Of a stretch of DNA of 64,000 bases, positions 62,869 through 64,000 are shown in pieces. The notes below the pieces were generated by a model. The model ran no database searches, was not told the origin of the DNA, and worked only from the letters and a program-made list of their open reading frames with translations. Location of the stretch: assembly GCA_013416395.1 (NCBI GenBank), contig JACCEP010000002.1, positions 682,001 to 746,000 of the forward strand, written 5' to 3'. The stretch comes from Alcaligenaceae bacterium. GTDB taxonomy: Bacteria > Pseudomonadota > Gammaproteobacteria > Burkholderiales > Burkholderiaceae_B. How positions within the stretch are numbered: position 1 is the first letter of the stretch; each line of letters begins with the position of its first letter. A program made the translations under genes and the position numbers.

Positions 62869-64000
62869 ATGACCTCGTTTCCGCGCATAGAACGTTTGCC
62901 GCCCTATGTATTCAATATAACCGGTGAATTAAAAATGGCGGCCCGAAGACGTGGCGAAGATATTATCGATATGTCTATGGGCAACCCTGATAGCCCGACG
63001 CCTCAGCATATCGTCGATAAGCTCATTGAGGCGGCGTCACGCCCCAATACGCATGGTTATTCTGTGTCTAAAGGCATTCCGCGTCTGCGCAAGGCAATTT
63101 CAGGGTGGTACGAAAGACGTTACGGCGTTCACATTGACCCAGACACCGAAGCCATTGTTACCATTGGCTCCAAAGAAGGCCTGGCCCACCTTATGCTGGC
63201 CACGCTCGATCGCGGCGATACCGTGCTGGTGCCTAACCCCAGCTATCCCATCCATATTTACGGTGCCGTCATAGCGGGCGCAAATATTCGCTCCGTGCCC
63301 ATGACACCTGGCATCGATTTTTTCGAAGAAATCGAGCGGGCAGTGCGTGAATGCATACCCAAGCCCAAAATGATGATTCTGGGTTTTCCCAGCAACCCCA
63401 CTGCGCAGTGCGTTGATCTGTCGTTTTTCGAGCGCATTGTTGCGTTGGCGCGCGAGCACAATATTTTGGTGGTCCACGATTTGGCCTACGCCGATATCAC
63501 CTTTGACGGCTATGTGGCACCATCCATCATGCAGGTCGAAGGTGCACGCGACGTGGCGGTCGAGTTTTTTACCATGAGCAAAAGCTATAGCATGGCCGGC
63601 TGGCGCGTGGGCTTTATGGTGGGCAATGCCGAGCTCGTCAATGCCCTGGCTCGCATCAAAAGCTACCATGATTACGGCATGTTCACGCCTATACAGGTGG
63701 CTTCCATTGCAGCGCTCGAAGGCCCGCAAGACTGTGTCAACGAGGTTGTCGAACTATACCGTCGCCGCCGCGACGTGCTGGCCAAAGGCTTGCATGAAGC
63801 CGGCTGGATGGTCGACATCCCCAAAGCATCCATGTACATCTGGGCAAAAATCCCCGAGGCATACGAGCAATTGGGTTCGCTCGAATTTTCCAAGCGATTG
63901 CTGGCCGATGCCAAGGTGGCTGTGTCTCCGGGGATCGGGTTTGGCGAATACGGTGACAATTATGTCCGGTTCGCCCTTATTGAAAACGAACAGCGCACAC
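62869..64000 (+). CDS. alaC: Class I/II PLP aminotransferase, AlaC-type (partial)
   Basis: 377 residues of a PLP-dependent aminotransferase run off the right end. The PLP lysine lies in [10 protein letters not shown], and the cofactor-binding segments [16 protein letters not shown] and [11 protein letters not shown] are present. The sequence resembles the AlaC/YfdZ group that makes alanine from pyruvate; in Burkholderiales this gene usually precedes hom and thrC. AAGGA precedes the ATG. The C-terminus is missing, so the exact subfamily is less certain. Confidence 0.9.
   Translation, partial: MTSFPRIERLPPYVFNITGELKMAARRRGEDIIDMSMGNPDSPTPQHIVDKLIEAASRPNTHGYSVSKGIPRLRKAISGWYERRYGVHIDPDTEAIVTIGSKEGLAHLMLATLDRGDTVLVPNPSYPIHIYGAVIAGANIRSVPMTPGIDFFEEIERAVRECIPKPKMMILGFPSNPTAQCVDLSFFERIVALAREHNILVVHDLAYADITFDGYVAPSIMQVEGARDVAVEFFTMSKSYSMAGWRVGFMVGNAELVNALARIKSYHDYGMFTPIQVASIAALEGPQDCVNEVVELYRRRRDVLAKGLHEAGWMVDIPKASMYIWAKIPEAYEQLGSLEFSKRLLADAKVAVSPGIGFGEYGDNYVRFALIENEQRT

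Noticed and set aside
1-64000. Insertion sequences, prophage or integrative elements
   Set aside because: No transposase, integrase or phage genes, and no long terminal inverted or direct repeats were recognised.

Overview
The window looks like a chromosomal segment of a betaproteobacterium in the order Burkholderiales, most likely family Alcaligenaceae (the Bordetella/Achromobacter/Pusillimonas neighbourhood). This rests on gene order (bamD<>rluD-pgeF, phaC-phaB-phaR, rimP-nusA-infB-rbfA-truB-typA, rpsF-priB-rpsR-rplI-dnaB), a Bordetella-type ftrABCD iron operon and a clade I nosRZDFYLX cluster. It is an assignment from gene content and protein character, not from a database search. No insertion sequence, prophage, integrase or CRISPR array was seen, and both ends cut through genes (bamD at the left, an alaC-type aminotransferase at the right).

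Layout. 0-2.4 kb: bamD (partial, minus) diverging from rluD and pgeF. 2.5-5.7 kb: polyhydroxybutyrate genes phaC, phaB and phaR, without phaA. 5.8-9.0 kb: ftrABCD, a four-gene ferrous iron importer behind a Fur-like operator. 9.2-11.4 kb: a GNAT-fold protein and an unusual short CobW-type GTPase with a repeat-derived low-complexity insert. 12.0-15.1 kb: an isolated initiator tRNA gene with its own promoter and terminator, then scpB and rluB. 15.4-24.5 kb: the complete nitrous oxide reductase cluster nosR-Z-D-F-Y-L-X on the minus strand, with two FNR-type sites ahead of nosR; a cytochrome P450 diverges from it. 26-34.4 kb: the rimP-to-typA translation operon with a probable attenuated leader. 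34.5-40.4 kb: a three-gene minus-strand cluster of TbpB-like surface lipoprotein, TbpA-like TonB receptor and Slam-type outer membrane lipoprotein exporter. 40.5-42.6 kb: thiO-thiS-thiG. 42.9-51.5 kb: LOG-family phosphoribohydrolase, polA, dienelactone hydrolase-like protein, Na/phosphate cotransporter, htpX and an EamA transporter. 51.7-55.8 kb: xseB, ispA, dxs and folE2. 56-59.1 kb: rpsF, priB, rpsR, rplI and dnaB. 59.1-62.7 kb: pdxA, a PIN-PhoH ATPase, a Mth938-domain protein and bcp on the minus strand. 62.9-64 kb: PLP aminotransferase.

How it fits together. Most of the window is housekeeping. The accessory content points to an organism that stores carbon as PHB, respires nitrous oxide when oxygen is short, and invests in iron capture by two routes: periplasmic iron through FtrABCD, and an unknown iron-carrying ligand through the TbpA/TbpB/Slam-like cluster. 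The latter is the best candidate for an undescribed system: the architecture resembles the transferrin, lactoferrin or haemoglobin receptors of Neisseria, but it sits in what looks like an ordinary betaproteobacterial chromosome and its ligand cannot be read from the sequence.
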